DNA of 64,000 nucleotides from Rhodopseudomonas palustris. Lineage in GTDB: Bacteria > Pseudomonadota > Alphaproteobacteria > Rhizobiales > Xanthobacteraceae. The notes under the pieces are model-generated. The model saw nothing but the letters and a program-made list of their open reading frames with translations. It was not told the origin of the DNA and searched no databases. A program made the translations under genes and the position numbers. Shown one piece after another: positions 8,330 through 17,582 of this stretch (positions are counted from its first letter, which is position 1; each line of letters starts with the position of its first letter). The DNA lies in the NCBI GenBank assembly GCA_016215605.1, contig JACRJB010000062.1:62001-126000 (forward strand), in the 5' to 3' direction.

Positions 8330-9814
8330 ATGAACGCACCCGTCAAACCGTCCCAGCTCATCAAGGGCGCCACCGGCGATTGGGAGGTCGTGATCGGGCT
8401 GGAGATCCACGCCCAGGTCTCGTCCAACGCCAAGCTTTTCTCCGGCGCGGCGACCGAATTCGGCGGCGATCCGAACAGCCACGTCTCGCTGGTCGACGCG
8501 GCGATGCCCGGCATGCTGCCGGTGATCAACGAGGAGTGCGTTCGTCAGGCGATCCGTTCAGGATTGGGACTGAACGCGCAGATCAACCTGCGCTCGGTGT
8601 TCGACCGGAAGAACTATTTCTATCCCGATCTGCCGCAGGGCTATCAGATCAGCCAGTACAAATCGCCGATTGTCGGCGAAGGCATCGTGGTGGTCGACCT
8701 GCCGACCGGCGACAGCATCTCGGTCGGGATCGAGCGGTTGCATCTGGAGCAGGACGCCGGCAAGTTGTTGCACGACCAGGATCCGACCTCGACCTTCGTC
8801 GATCTCAACCGTTCCGGCGTCGCGCTGATGGAGATCGTCTCCAAGCCGGATCTGCGCTCGTCCGAACAGGCCAAGGCCTATGTGTCGAAGCTGCGCACCA
8901 TCCTGCGCTATCTCGGAACCTGCGACGGCGACATGGAGAAGGGCAGCCTGCGTGCCGACGTCAACGTCTCGGTGCGGCGTCCCGGCGAGCCGTTCGGCAC
9001 ACGTTGCGAGATCAAGAACGTCAACTCGATCCGTTTCATCGGCCAGGCGATCGAATACGAAGCGCGCCGGCAGATCGGCATCCTCGAAGACGGTGGCAAG
9101 ATCGACCAGGAGACCCGGCTGTTCGACGCCGTCAAAGGCGAGACGCGGTCGATGCGCTCCAAAGAGGAGGCGCACGACTATCGCTACTTCCCAGATCCGG
9201 ATCTGCTGCCGCTGGAGTTCTCGCAGGCCTTCGTGGACGAGCTGAAGGCCGAGCTGCCGGAACTGCCCGATGCCAAAAAGGCCCGGTTCATCGGCGATTT
9301 CGGGCTGTCGGCGGACGACGCCGGCGTGCTGGTGAGCGAGCGCGAGAGCGCCGAGTTCTACGAGGCGGTGCTGGCCAAGCTGTCCGATGCGGCGCGCGAC
9401 GGCAAGCTGGCGGCCAACTGGGTGATCAACGAATTGTTCGGCCGGCTCAACAAGGACGGCCAGAGCATCGATGCGTCGCCGGTCTCCCCCGCGCAGCTCG
9501 CGGCGATCGTCGATCTGATCGGCGAGGGCACCATCTCCGGCAAGATCGCGAAGGAACTGTTCGAGATCGTCTGGGTCGAGGGCGGCGATCCGCGCGCGCT
9601 GGTCGAAGCGCGCGGCATGAAGCAGGTCACCGATCTCTCCGCGATCGAGAAGGTCGTCGACGACATCGTTGCAAGCAATCCTGACAAGGTCGCGCAGGTG
9701 ATCGCCAAGCCGGCGATGCTCGGCTGGTTCGTCGGGCAGGTGATGAAATCGTCCGGCGGCAAGGCCAACCCGCAGGCCGTCAACGATCTGCTGAAGCGCA
9801 AGCTCGGTCTCTGA
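8330..9814 (+). CDS. gatB: Asp-tRNA(Asn)/Glu-tRNA(Gln) amidotransferase subunit B
   Basis: A 494-residue GatB, the subunit that phosphorylates the misacyl-tRNA side chain and binds tRNA. Signatures are [13 protein letters not shown], the [12 protein letters not shown] loop, [10 protein letters not shown] with the following [10 protein letters not shown], and the C-terminal YqeY-like helical tail ending in [10 protein letters not shown]. The length is typical. A GAAAGG ribosome site lies about 11 bases upstream. It begins 27 bases after the PIN toxin gene and is 3.7 kb from gatA, so the three gat genes are transcribed from at least two places. Confidence 0.97.
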   Translation: MNAPVKPSQLIKGATGDWEVVIGLEIHAQVSSNAKLFSGAATEFGGDPNSHVSLVDAAMPGMLPVINEECVRQAIRSGLGLNAQINLRSVFDRKNYFYPDLPQGYQISQYKSPIVGEGIVVVDLPTGDSISVGIERLHLEQDAGKLLHDQDPTSTFVDLNRSGVALMEIVSKPDLRSSEQAKAYVSKLRTILRYLGTCDGDMEKGSLRADVNVSVRRPGEPFGTRCEIKNVNSIRFIGQAIEYEARRQIGILEDGGKIDQETRLFDAVKGETRSMRSKEEAHDYRYFPDPDLLPLEFSQAFVDELKAELPELPDAKKARFIGDFGLSADDAGVLVSERESAEFYEAVLAKLSDAARDGKLAANWVINELFGRLNKDGQSIDASPVSPAQLAAIVDLIGEGTISGKIAKELFEIVWVEGGDPRALVEARGMKQVTDLSAIEKVVDDIVASNPDKVAQVIAKPAMLGWFVGQVMKSSGGKANPQAVNDLLKRKLGL

Positions 9815-10325
9815 CCCGCCGCGCGCGTCGTCTTCGCGGTCGCGAGGACGCGCGACGACGGCGACGATCGCTCTCGAATCATCCGTTTCGATTCGCGCCG
9901 AAACCCTGCTCCGATGCGCCGTTTGTGCGCCGGAGCGGGGGTGTTCATGAAAATATTTTCGTTGCCAAAAATTGCGACTCAGAGTCCGCGCGCGGCCTTC
10001 GCGCTCCGACTCGGCGCGTTGCGCGCGCGTGTGAAGTGATTAGTTGGCTCGATCTTCGAATTCTAGAAATCATTGCGCCGCAGGTATTTCTTGTGATCTT
10101 GACAAATGCCGGTGCAGGTTTTTTGCGCCTAAACTCGATCGCGCGATGAATTGCGCGACGCGCCGTTTTCAAAGACGCCGCAGCCACGGGGCAAAACAGC
10201 CATCAACACTTCCTTAAGCGGGACACTGTTTTTTTCGATGTGTTGGTGTATTCGGGAAGTAGTGCATCTCGATTCCCGAGTGCACGCAGCAGCAATCGAG
10301 CCATCTCACTTTATCGGAGGGCAAC
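9815..10325. other. 511-base gap: 3' hairpin of gatB and leader of the lysine-rich peptide gene
   Basis: No protein-coding frame here looks real. Near gatB, CTCCG (9909-9913) and CGGAG (9931-9935), with an inner GCGC pair, form a stem-loop that could end the gatB transcript, though no T-tract follows at once. From about 9945 to 10300 the sequence is AT-richer than the genome. It includes TTGACA at 10099-10104 without a convincing -10 at standard spacing. The long AT-rich leader suggests that the peptide gene downstream is independently and possibly strongly transcribed. Confidence 0.4.
10316..10320 (+). promoter_or_regulatory. strong ribosome binding site for the lysine-rich peptide
   Basis: A perfect GGAGG core, followed by G, lies 5 bases before ATG 10326. 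This fixes the reading frame of a gene only 41 codons long and argues that it is translated. Confidence 0.75.
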
Positions 10326-10448
10326 ATGGCCAAGAAAGCGAAGAAGGCAGTAAAGAAGACGACGAAGGTGGCCAAGAAGGCCAAGAGCGCCGTCAAGAAG
10401 ACTGCGAAGAAGACCAAGAAGGTCGCCAAGAAGGCCGCCAAGAAGTAA
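10326..10448 (+). CDS. lysine-rich histone H1-like peptide
   Basis: A 40-residue peptide, MAKKAKKAVKKTTKVAKK and so on to VAKKAAKK. It has 20 lysines, and the rest is almost only Ala, Val and Thr. The repeating AKK/VKK pattern resembles the C-terminal tail of eukaryotic H1 and bacterial H1-like nucleoproteins such as chlamydial Hc and the Alg/AlgP-type tails. Such peptides bind DNA or RNA by charge with little sequence specificity; a nucleoid or RNA-binding role here is inference. Evidence that it is real: a perfect GGAGG site at ideal spacing, complete start and stop, genome-like AAG and GCC codons, and a stem-loop just after the stop. It stands alone, about 510 bases from gatB. Confidence 0.78.
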   Translation: MAKKAKKAVKKTTKVAKKAKSAVKKTAKKTKKVAKKAAKK

Positions 10449-10449
10449 G

Positions 10450-10483
10450 CTCGCTTCGGCGAGAAGCCGGCACGGTTTGCCGG
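10450..10483 (+). terminator. two stem-loops after the lysine-rich peptide gene
   Basis: CTCGC-TTCG-GCGAG (10450-10463) is a UUCG-capped hairpin beginning 1 base after the stop codon. CCGGCA-CGGTT-TGCCGG (10467-10483) follows directly. Neither has a T-tract, so they may stabilise the 3' end rather than terminate. Confidence 0.45.
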
Positions 10484-10835
10484 TAGCGTCACAAGGGCCA
10501 TCGGCGAGGACCGCTTCTCGAAGCGTCTTCCCCCGGCGAAGGCCCTGGTCGACGAAGAGGGTGTCGGCGAGACATCAGGTCAAACGGCTGGATTTTTCGA
10601 CAGGGCTCGCCCGCGTTCGAAAAGATCCGGCAGAAGAAACGGTTTTTCTTCGAACGGTGCGGATGCTGGGTCCGCAGTTTCACAGCGGTCATCGCGTGTG
10701 AGATTTGGTCCTGACGTGTTCGCCGACGCCCTCGTTGTTTTCCGAGCCGTGATTGTCCGGTTCGTGATCAGGTCGGCTCTTCGAGCCCGCGGCCCGGCCG
10801 CCACCTCAACTGCTCCCAATCATCTCTGATCGCTC

Positions 10836-10856
10836 CGGTCCGGTTCAACCGGACCG
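10836..10856. repeat. perfect 21-base dyad
   Basis: CGGTCCGGTT (10836-10845) and AACCGGACCG (10847-10856) are perfect inverted arms around a single base. The symmetry is that of a binding site for a dimeric repressor; as RNA it would be too tightly looped for a normal terminator. It lies 300 bases upstream of the Sel1-like gene and 390 bases after the lysine-rich peptide gene. Confidence 0.45.
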
Positions 10857-11156
10857 CCTCCGGTGTTTGCCGGCGGAACGCTCGCCTGTTGCGGCAATGG
10901 TTATCGGTTCGCCAAATCCGAGGGTAAACCGGCTGTGAAGGGGCGCCGGAAGTCGTTGTGCCACAGCGGTTTTTGCAATCGGCCGCGGCGGACGGCCCGG
11001 CCGCGTTCAGATTCCGTTCATCGCGACGCTTAAACTGCTCTTCAAATTTGACCGGTCATGATCACCCTACAAAACGCGCCGGGCTACGGCGGTGGGGACG
11101 ACGGATCAGAGGACAGGAGCCGCGCTCGGTTCGGGCCGGCGGAGATGGAGAGTAAG

Positions 11157-11423
11157 ATGCTTCAGGGACATTTGAACACCGAGACTGCGCTGCCGATCGA
11201 AGCCGGCGAAAGCCCGGACGTGTTGTTCGACCTCGGCCTGCTGTTCGCCTCCGGCCGTGGCGCGCCGATCGATCTGATCGCGGCGCACAAATGGTTCAAC
11301 CTCGCCGCGCTGAAGGGCCGGGTCGACGCGATCGAACTGCGTCGCGAAGTCGCCGAACAGATGTCGGCCGACGAGATTGCCGCGGCGCAGCGCGAAGCCC
11401 GCGCCTGGATCACCTCGCATTGA
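11157..11423 (+). CDS. small Sel1-repeat-like protein
   Basis: An 88-residue cytoplasmic protein with one Sel1-like TPR unit: LFDLGLLFASGRGAPIDLIAAHKWFNLAALKG matches the Sel1 consensus (AxxLGxxYxxGxGVxxDxxxAxxWxxxAAxxG). A helical C-terminus (ADEIAAAQREARAWITS) follows. ATG 11157 is preferred over in-frame ATGs at 11058 and 11145, because GGAGAG lies 5-9 bases upstream of it. Sel1 units mediate protein contacts; the partner is unknown and the gene stands alone. Confidence 0.72.
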   Translation: MLQGHLNTETALPIEAGESPDVLFDLGLLFASGRGAPIDLIAAHKWFNLAALKGRVDAIELRREVAEQMSADEIAAAQREARAWITSH

Positions 11424-11560
11424 TTTCTGAATGCTAACGACCGCGCGATGCGGCGTCCGGTATCGACTTATGGTGATTCCTAAGTCGCGCTGACCGCCGC
11501 CATCTGCCGCGGCTATCCTCCCGGCATGCTCCATCAAGGGAGCTTCAGAGGAGGGATGCC

Positions 11561-12007
11561 GTGAAGTTCAAATCAGTATTCTGTGTCGTCGCCAGCGCGA
11601 GCGTGCTCGCTGCAACCGTCGCGTTCGCCGGAGAGTTCGGCACCGCCGACGAAGCCAAGGCGATGCTGACCAAAGCCGCCGCGGCCGTGAAGGCCGACAA
11701 GGCCGCTGCGCTCACGCAGTTCGCCAAGGGCGAGGGCGGTTTCAAGGACCGCGACCTGTATCCGTTCTGCGGCGGTCCGGACGGCCTGTTCACCGCGCAC
11801 CCGACGCTCACCGGCAAGAGCCTGAAGGATCTCAAGGACAAGACCGGCAAGGCGCTGGGCGAAGAGATCTATGCGACCGCCAAGGAAGGCGAGGTCAAGG
11901 AAGTCGCCTATATGTGGCCGCGCCCCGGCCAGACCGATCCGGTCCAGAAGGTGAGCTTCGTCACCAAGATCGGCGACCAGACCTGCGCGGTGGGGTACTA
12001 CAAGTAA
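11561..12007 (+). CDS. secreted single-Cache-like protein
   Basis: A 148-residue protein with a signal peptide (MKFKSVFCVVASASVLAATV..., cleavage near AFA/GEFG). The mature part matches the single Cache domain 2 pattern: a long N-terminal helix (DEAKAMLTKAAAAVKADKAA), then FAKGEGGFKDRDLYPFC, THP-type turn and WPRPGQTDPVQK with a C-terminal strand. Free Cache proteins are periplasmic ligand sensors or binders; here no kinase or chemoreceptor is attached. The start is GTG at 11561 with GAGGAGG a few bases upstream. A REP-like palindrome follows the stop. Confidence 0.78.
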   Translation: MKFKSVFCVVASASVLAATVAFAGEFGTADEAKAMLTKAAAAVKADKAAALTQFAKGEGGFKDRDLYPFCGGPDGLFTAHPTLTGKSLKDLKDKTGKALGEEIYATAKEGEVKEVAYMWPRPGQTDPVQKVSFVTKIGDQTCAVGYYK

Positions 12008-12016
12008 AGCGATCAC

Positions 12017-12099
12017 CGTCGTTGCGAGCGAAGCGAAGCAATCCAGTGGCGCCGTTCACGAAGCTGGATTGCTTCGTCGCTTCGCTCCTCGCATTGACG
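12017..12099. repeat. REP-like palindrome, copy A
   Basis: An imperfect palindrome of about 83 bases between the Cache protein and the Bug binding protein gene. The left arm holds TTGCGAGCGAAGCGAAGCAA and the right arm its complement, ending TCGCATTGACG, with a central insert of about 17 bases. It is nearly identical in its arms to copies B (18869-18948) and C (31816-31901). It lies between converging genes, where it could fold and stabilise or end transcripts. Confidence 0.82.
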
Positions 12100-12162
12100 G
12101 CCTAGGGTGTTGCTGTTCGATGTCGACTTGCGGCGGCTCACGAGCTGCCGCTGCCGTTTCGG

Positions 12163-13173
12163 TCACTCGATCCGGATACCGGCGGCGCGGATCACCTCGG
12201 CCCACAACGCCTTTTCGTCGGCCAGCGTCCTGCGCAACTGGTCGGGCGTGGATGGCGCCGCCACGATCATCTGGGTCTTCAGCTTCGCGATCACCGCAGG
12301 CTCGGACAGTGACTGCCGGAATTCGGCGTTGATCGCGTCGATCAGGTCCGGCGGCGTGCCGCTCGGCGCGATCAGTGCGTTCCAGGCGTCGGACCGAACG
12401 TCGATGCCGCTCTCCTTCAGGGTAGGCACGTCGGGCAGGAACGGCGAACGCTCCGGCGTCGACACGGCAAGGATCTTGATTGCGCCTGAGTCCTGATGGG
12501 GCGCGACCGAGATTGCGGGCAGGCAGGCCGCCTGCACGTCGCCGCGGATCAGCGCGGTCATCGCATTCGGCGATCCGGCGTAGGGGATGTGCACCATCCG
12601 GGCGCCGGCCTTCTGCGCGATCGCCTCCATGCACAGCTGCGACAGCGAGCCGGCGCCGATCGAGGCGTAGGCGAGGCTGCTGCCGCCGTCCTTCAACCGC
12701 GCGATGAAGTCGGCGACGCTGGTCAGGCCGAGGCCGGCAGGCACCGCCAGCACACTCGGCATCCGCGTCAGCATCGTCACCGGCGCGATGTCGCGTTCCG
12801 GGTCGTAGGGCAGTTTGGCGAACAACATCCGGTTGATCACCAGCGGCCCCGGGATCGATATGCCGAGCGTGGCGCCGTCCGGCGCCGCCTTGGCGACCAC
12901 GTCGGTGCCGATGTTGCCGGATGCGCCCGGCTTGTTCTCGACCACGAAGCTGGTGCCGGGATGTCGGGCCTGCAGATTGTCGGCGAGCACGCGACCGACC
13001 ATGTCCGGCGTCGATCCCGCCGCAAACGGCACGATGATCCTCACCAGTTTCGGCGGCCAGCTCGCGCCGCCGGCCTGCGCCGTGGCGGCGCCGACGCCGA
13101 GCAGCGCGGTCAGCCCCAGCCATGCGACGGTTCGCAGCAGCGCTCGTCGCGCATTGCCTCCCAGCATTTGCAT
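12163..13173 (-). CDS. Bug/TctC-type periplasmic binding protein
   Basis: A 336-residue solute-binding protein of the tripartite tricarboxylate transporter (TctC/Bug) family. A signal peptide covers about residues 1-35. The mature start PPKLVRIIVPFAAGSTPDMVGR is the family hallmark, followed by VENKPGASGNIGTD, the ligand-loop signature, and later YASIGAGSLSQLC and HIPYAGSPNAM. Such proteins bind carboxylates or similar solutes in the periplasm. No TctA or TctB membrane subunits are adjacent, so it is a solitary binding protein, common in this bacterial group. It diverges from the NnrU-like gene. Confidence 0.9.
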   Translation of the reverse strand: MQMLGGNARRALLRTVAWLGLTALLGVGAATAQAGGASWPPKLVRIIVPFAAGSTPDMVGRVLADNLQARHPGTSFVVENKPGASGNIGTDVVAKAAPDGATLGISIPGPLVINRMLFAKLPYDPERDIAPVTMLTRMPSVLAVPAGLGLTSVADFIARLKDGGSSLAYASIGAGSLSQLCMEAIAQKAGARMVHIPYAGSPNAMTALIRGDVQAACLPAISVAPHQDSGAIKILAVSTPERSPFLPDVPTLKESGIDVRSDAWNALIAPSGTPPDLIDAINAEFRQSLSEPAVIAKLKTQMIVAAPSTPDQLRRTLADEKALWAEVIRAAGIRIE

Positions 13174-13310
13174 CCGTCCTGTAAAGAATGATACCCGGAA
13201 TTCGCCCGCGCGATCGGCGGTCTGTCGTGCCGCACGCAGCGGCGCGGACCATAGTGGGATTTGACCGGCGCGGAAACCGCCGCGTGCTCGGCGGGGATAG
13301 GAGTTGCGCG

Positions 13311-13895
13311 ATGGGACTTGCGATGATGATCGTCGGCCTGGTGCTGTTCATCGGCACCCACGTCGTGACCACGCAGCGCGACCTGCGGGCCCGCCTGATC
13401 GGCATCGGCGGCGAGGCGGTCTACAAGATCGGCTACGCCGTCCTGGCGATCGCCGGCATTCTGCTGATCGCTTACGGCTTCGGCGCTTACCGCGCTGACG
13501 GAATGATCGACCTGTGGCATCCGCCGCGGTGGACCAAGCATCTCGCCGCGCTGCTGATGCTGCCGGTGGCGATCCTGCTGGCCGCGGCCTATGCCCGCGG
13601 CCGCATCTATCGCGCGGTCAAGCATCCGATGATCACCGCGGTGAAACTGTGGGCCGTCGCGCACCTGATCGCCAACGGCGATCTCGGCTCGATCATCCTG
13701 TTCGGCTCGCTGCTGGCCTGGGCAGTCTACGACCGCATCTCGCTGAAACACCGCGCCGACCCCGGCGGCCCGCCGATCCCGGTCGGCGGACCGAAGAACG
13801 ACCTGATCGCGATCGCCGCCGGCATCGTGCTGTATCTCGCGCTGGCCTTCGCCTTCCATCCGCTCGTCGTCGGCGTTCCCGTATTCGGAGCTTGA
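13311..13895 (+). CDS. NnrU-family membrane protein
   Basis: A 194-residue inner-membrane protein of the NnrU family (MGLAMMIVGLVLFIGTHVV..., RPP-type HPPRWTKHLAALLMLP, and RAVKHPMITAVKLWAVAHL). About five to six membrane segments are visible. NnrU was named from denitrifiers; homologues occur widely, including 15-cis-zeta-carotene isomerase-like proteins, and the bacterial role is unsettled. ATG 13311 with GGAG 7-10 bases upstream is chosen; the upstream in-frame extension is arginine-rich. Its stop is 3 bases before panB, so the two are co-transcribed. Confidence 0.87.
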   Translation: MGLAMMIVGLVLFIGTHVVTTQRDLRARLIGIGGEAVYKIGYAVLAIAGILLIAYGFGAYRADGMIDLWHPPRWTKHLAALLMLPVAILLAAAYARGRIYRAVKHPMITAVKLWAVAHLIANGDLGSIILFGSLLAWAVYDRISLKHRADPGGPPIPVGGPKNDLIAIAAGIVLYLALAFAFHPLVVGVPVFGA

Positions 13896-13898
13896 AGC

Positions 13899-14723
13899 AT
13901 GTCCATTCAATCGACCATCAAGCGGAAGACCGCCCCGGATATCCGCGCGCGCAAGGGCGGCGACCCGATCGTGATGCTGACCTCGTATCACGCGCATACC
14001 GCGTCGCTGGTCGACCGCTATTGTGACGTCATCCTGGTCGGGGACTCGCTCGGCAACGTCATGCACGGCTTCGAGACCACCGTGCCGGTGACGCTGGAGA
14101 TGATGATCCTGCAGGGCCACGCGGTGATGCGCGGTTCGCAGCATGCGCTGGTGGTGGTCGACATGCCGTTCGGCTCCTACGAAGCGTCGAAGGAGCAGGC
14201 GTTCCATTCCGCCGCGCGCATCCTGAAGGAGACGCATTGCGGCGCGGTCAAGCTCGAGGGCGGCGTGCGGATGGCCGAGACCATCGCGTTCCTGACCGAG
14301 CGCGGCATTCCGGTGATGGGCCATATCGGTCTGACGCCGCAGTCGATCAACACGCTCGGCACGTTCAAGGCACAGGGCCGCGAGGAGGGCAGCTGGGAGC
14401 CGATCGAGGCGGACGCGCGTGCGGTCGCCGACGCCGGCGCGTTCTCGGTCGTGGTCGAGGCGGTGGCCGAGCCGCTCGGGCGCAAGATCACCGAGACGAT
14501 CGCGATCCCGACCATCGGCATCGGCGCCAGCGCGGCGTGCGACGGTCAGGTGCTGGTGCTCGAGGACATGCTCGGGCTGTCGGCGCGGACGCCGAAATTC
14601 GTCAAGCGCTACGGCGAACTCGGACCGGGGATCGAGGCCGCGATCAAGGGCTATGCCGAGGAGGTGCGGTCTCGCGCGTTCCCGGGGCCCGAGCACGTCT
14701 ACGGCATGAAGGCGAAGGCCTGA
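13899..14723 (+). CDS. panB: 3-methyl-2-oxobutanoate hydroxymethyltransferase
   Basis: A 274-residue PanB, the first enzyme of pantothenate synthesis, which adds a hydroxymethyl group from methylene-THF to alpha-ketoisovalerate to give ketopantoate. It has the expected (beta/alpha)8 signatures: [11 protein letters not shown], the Mg-binding Asp49 in [40 protein letters not shown] and [16 protein letters not shown]. The length is typical. It begins 3 bases after the NnrU-like gene; panC is not in the window. Confidence 0.97.
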   Translation: MSIQSTIKRKTAPDIRARKGGDPIVMLTSYHAHTASLVDRYCDVILVGDSLGNVMHGFETTVPVTLEMMILQGHAVMRGSQHALVVVDMPFGSYEASKEQAFHSAARILKETHCGAVKLEGGVRMAETIAFLTERGIPVMGHIGLTPQSINTLGTFKAQGREEGSWEPIEADARAVADAGAFSVVVEAVAEPLGRKITETIAIPTIGIGASAACDGQVLVLEDMLGLSARTPKFVKRYGELGPGIEAAIKGYAEEVRSRAFPGPEHVYGMKAKA

Positions 14724-14882
14724 GGCTGCAGCGCCAGCAAATCATATCGCGGCATCCCCTTGATTTGGCTGGCTTTGCCTTGCCTCCGCCATAACGCTAG
14801 GGTATCGCCGCCGCGACGTCGGGGGACGGGCGCGCCACGGGTTTCGCACAGCGCGGCTCAGCCGGGACAGGAAAATCCATAA

Positions 14883-15536
14883 GTGTCTGAATTATTTAAT
14901 GAAGTCGATGAAGAGGTTCGTCGCGAGCAGCTCAAGAAGCTGTGGGACAAATATTCGCTCTTCATCATCGCCGGTCTGATCCTGATCATCGCCGGCGTCG
15001 GCGCCTGGCGCGGCTACCAATATTACGAGGGCAAGAAGGCTGCCGAAGCCGGCGCGGCGTTCACCGCTGCGGCCGAACTGGCTGAGCAGAACAAGCACGC
15101 CGAGGCCGAAGCCGCGTTCAACAAAGTGGCGGCGACCGCGCCGGCCGGCTATCGCACGCTGGCGCGCCTGCGCGCGGCGGCCGAAGCTGCGCAGCGTGAT
15201 CCCAAGGAAGCGGTCAAGCTGTACGACAGCATCGCCGCCGATCGCAGCGTTCCGGCGCAGGATCGCGATCTCGCGACGCTGCGCGCCGCGCAATTGCTGC
15301 TCGACACCGCCAGCTACACCGACATGTCGCAGCGGCTCGAACCGATTGCCGGTGCGAAGGGCGCCTACCGTCACACCGCGCGTGAGATGTTGGCGCTATC
15401 CGCCTGGCGCGCCAACAATGTTGCGGCGACGCGGCAGTGGATCGAGCAGATCAATACCGATCCGGAAACGCCCGCGAGCCTGCGCAACCGCGCCGAGGTG
15501 ATGCAGGCGCTGCTGCCGCCGGCTGCCAAGAGCTGA
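14883..15536 (+). CDS. YfgM-like membrane-anchored TPR protein
   Basis: A 217-residue protein with a cytoplasmic N-terminus (SELFNEVDEEVRREQLKKLW), one membrane helix at about residues 25-44 and a periplasmic TPR domain (TPR_21/YfgM type). In E. coli YfgM associates with SecYEG and periplasmic chaperones. The start is GTG 14883, with a purine-rich GGACAGG about 10 bases upstream. Gene order TPR protein-lipoprotein-der mirrors yfgM-bamB-der of other proteobacteria, supporting an envelope-biogenesis role. Confidence 0.85.
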   Translation: MSELFNEVDEEVRREQLKKLWDKYSLFIIAGLILIIAGVGAWRGYQYYEGKKAAEAGAAFTAAAELAEQNKHAEAEAAFNKVAATAPAGYRTLARLRAAAEAAQRDPKEAVKLYDSIAADRSVPAQDRDLATLRAAQLLLDTASYTDMSQRLEPIAGAKGAYRHTAREMLALSAWRANNVAATRQWIEQINTDPETPASLRNRAEVMQALLPPAAKS

Positions 15537-15580
15537 TCGATTTCGACCGGCACCAATGCCCGCTGAGTTCATGTGAGACA

Positions 15581-16126
15581 ATGTCCATGCGCCGTTCGCA
15601 CCGCCTGATTTCCCTCGCCGTGTTGCTCGCTTTGTCGAGCGGACTGGCCGGCTGCGGCAGCCTCGGCGGCTGGGATCCGACCGACATGTTCGACTTCCTC
15701 GACAGCAAGAAGAAGCTGGCGGGCGAGCGCAAGCCGGTGTTCCCGGAAGGCGTCCCGGGTCTGGAGCAGGGCGTGCCCAAGAGTCTGTACAAGGGCTCGG
15801 TCGAGGAACAGCAGCGCGAGCAGGCTGCCGCAGCTGCCGGCGCCGTCCAGCCGCCGCCCGCCGAGGCCAAGCCGAAGCGGACGCGATCGCGCAGCAACGC
15901 GGCTGCCGTTCGGCCGGCGCCTGCGCCGCAGCCCGACGCCGAGCCCGCACCGGAGGAAGAGGGCAGCACCGCCGCCGCCCCGCCGGCGCCGAAGCCGGCG
16001 AAGCAGTCCCGCCGCCGGATCACTGCGCCGGCGGCCGAACAGTCCGCACCCTCCACGCAATCGAATTCGACCGCTGCGCCGTCCGCTTTCCCGGCGCCAC
16101 TGCCGAGCGGTACTTTCCAGCGCTGA
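15581..16126 (+). CDS. proline-rich lipoprotein in the bamB position
   Basis: A 181-residue lipoprotein. A signal peptide with lipobox LAGC (Cys25) is followed by [20 protein letters not shown] and [20 protein letters not shown]. The rest is low-complexity Pro/Ala/Lys/Arg with acidic islands. There are no PQQ-type beta-propeller repeats, so it is not a full BamB, although it lies between the YfgM-like gene and der where bamB is expected. ATG 15581 is chosen because it gives a compact signal peptide; an in-frame ATG 6 bases on is equally possible. The extended tail suggests a peptidoglycan- or partner-binding flexible region; this is inference. Confidence 0.75.
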   Translation: MSMRRSHRLISLAVLLALSSGLAGCGSLGGWDPTDMFDFLDSKKKLAGERKPVFPEGVPGLEQGVPKSLYKGSVEEQQREQAAAAAGAVQPPPAEAKPKRTRSRSNAAAVRPAPAPQPDAEPAPEEEGSTAAAPPAPKPAKQSRRRITAPAAEQSAPSTQSNSTAAPSAFPAPLPSGTFQR

Positions 16127-16199
16127 TCGCGACCGCCGTGGCGCCTCCCGGCATGCGGCGACATTGACAGGCCACCGCTTCTCGGCGCACGGATCAGCC

Positions 16200-17582
16200 A
16201 TGTCTTTCACACTCGCCATCATCGGCCGACCCAACGTCGGCAAATCGACGCTGTTCAATCGCCTGGTCGGGCAAAAGCTCGCGCTGGTCGACGACACCCC
16301 CGGCGTCACGCGCGACCGTCGCGAAGGCGAGGGCCGGCTCGGCGATCTGGAATTCACCATCATCGATACTGCGGGGCTCGACGAGGGCGCCAAAGGCTCG
16401 CTGACCGCGCGGATGCAGCAGCAGACCGAAACCGCGATCGAACTCGCCGACGCGCTGATGTTCGTGTTCGACGCGCGGATGGGCCTGACCCCGAACGATC
16501 GCGCCTTCGCCGATTTCGCCCGCCGCGCCAACAAGCCGGTGGTGCTCGTCGCCAACAAGAGTGAAGGCAAAGCCGGCGAGCTCGGCGCGATGGAATCCTA
16601 CGCGCTCGGTCTCGGCGACCCGGTGCAGATCTCCGCCGAGCATGGCGAGGGCCTCAGCGAGCTGTACGACGCGCTGCGCGCGATCATGCCGGAGCCGGAC
16701 GTCGAGGCCGACGACGACGAGGACATCGACGGTCTCACCGAAGAGGACTTTTCCAAGCGGCCGATCCGGGTCGCGATCGTCGGCCGGCCCAACGCCGGCA
16801 AGTCGACCTTCATCAACCGGCTGCTCGGCGAGGACCGGCTGCTGACCAGCGCCGAAGCCGGCACCACGCGCGACTCGATCGCCGTCGAGGTCGACTGGAA
16901 GGGGCGCGACTTCCGGATCTTCGACACCGCGGGATTGCGGCGGCGATCGCGGATCGAGGAGAAGCTCGAGAAGCTGTCGGTCGCCGACGCGCTGCGCGCG
17001 GTGCGGTTCGCCGAAGTCGTCGTGCTGATGATGGACTCGCAGAACCGCTTCGAGGAGCAGGACCTGCGCATCGCCGATCTAATCGAGCGCGAGGGCCGGG
17101 CGCTGGTGATCGCGGTCAACAAATGGGATCTGGTCGAGCGCCAGGGCGGGCAGATCTCGCAGCTCCGTGCCGACGCCGATCACTGGCTGCCGCAGATCCG
17201 CGGCGTGCCGATCGTCGCGACCTCCGGCATGCTCGGCGAGGGCGTCGACCGGCTGATGGAAGCGATCCAGGACGCCTATGCGGTGTGGAATACGCGGGTG
17301 TCGACCGCGGCGCTGAACCGCTGGTTCGAGCAGGCGGTGGCGCAGAATCCGCCGCCCGCGGTCGCCGGCCGCCGGCTGAAGCTGAACTACGTCACCCAGA
17401 CCAAGGCGCGGCCGCCGAGCTTCGTGGTGTTCTGCTCGCGCGCCGACGCGGTGCCGGAATCCTATCTGCGTTATCTGGTCAACAGCCTGCGCGGCGTGTT
17501 CAAGCTGCCGGGCACGCCGGTCCGCATCACCCTGCGCGAAAAGGCCAATCCGTTCGCGCACAAGCGCAAACGGAAATCATGA
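16200..17582 (+). CDS. der: ribosome-assembly GTPase Der (EngA)
   Basis: A 460-residue Der, essential for 50S subunit assembly. It has two tandem G domains, with P-loops GRPNVGKST at residues 9-17 and GRPNAGKST at 195-203, switch motifs DTAGL in both, and a C-terminal KH-like domain ending in HKRKRKS. The first domain has NKSE (119-122) instead of the classical NKxD guanine motif, while the second has the canonical NKWD. ATG 16200 is preferred to a TTG 36 bases earlier, because [17 protein letters not shown] is the usual opening. It overlaps the following MFS gene by 4 bases (ATGA). Confidence 0.97.
   Translation: MSFTLAIIGRPNVGKSTLFNRLVGQKLALVDDTPGVTRDRREGEGRLGDLEFTIIDTAGLDEGAKGSLTARMQQQTETAIELADALMFVFDARMGLTPNDRAFADFARRANKPVVLVANKSEGKAGELGAMESYALGLGDPVQISAEHGEGLSELYDALRAIMPEPDVEADDDEDIDGLTEEDFSKRPIRVAIVGRPNAGKSTFINRLLGEDRLLTSAEAGTTRDSIAVEVDWKGRDFRIFDTAGLRRRSRIEEKLEKLSVADALRAVRFAEVVVLMMDSQNRFEEQDLRIADLIEREGRALVIAVNKWDLVERQGGQISQLRADADHWLPQIRGVPIVATSGMLGEGVDRLMEAIQDAYAVWNTRVSTAALNRWFEQAVAQNPPPAVAGRRLKLNYVTQTKARPPSFVVFCSRADAVPESYLRYLVNSLRGVFKLPGTPVRITLREKANPFAHKRKRKS

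Larger units (their letters stand above)
10449..11156. other. 708-base stretch without a convincing gene
   Basis: Apart from the stem-loops at its left end and the dyad at 10836-10856, I see no supported gene. The open frames present lack ribosome sites and have arginine- and serine-rich composition typical of out-of-frame GC-rich DNA. The right part (about 11040-11150) should hold the promoter of the Sel1-like gene, but no clear -35/-10 pair is visible. Confidence 0.5.

Noticed and set aside
10477-10701. A 74-codon frame after the lysine-rich peptide
   Set aside because: No ribosome site, and the composition is that of random GC-rich sequence.
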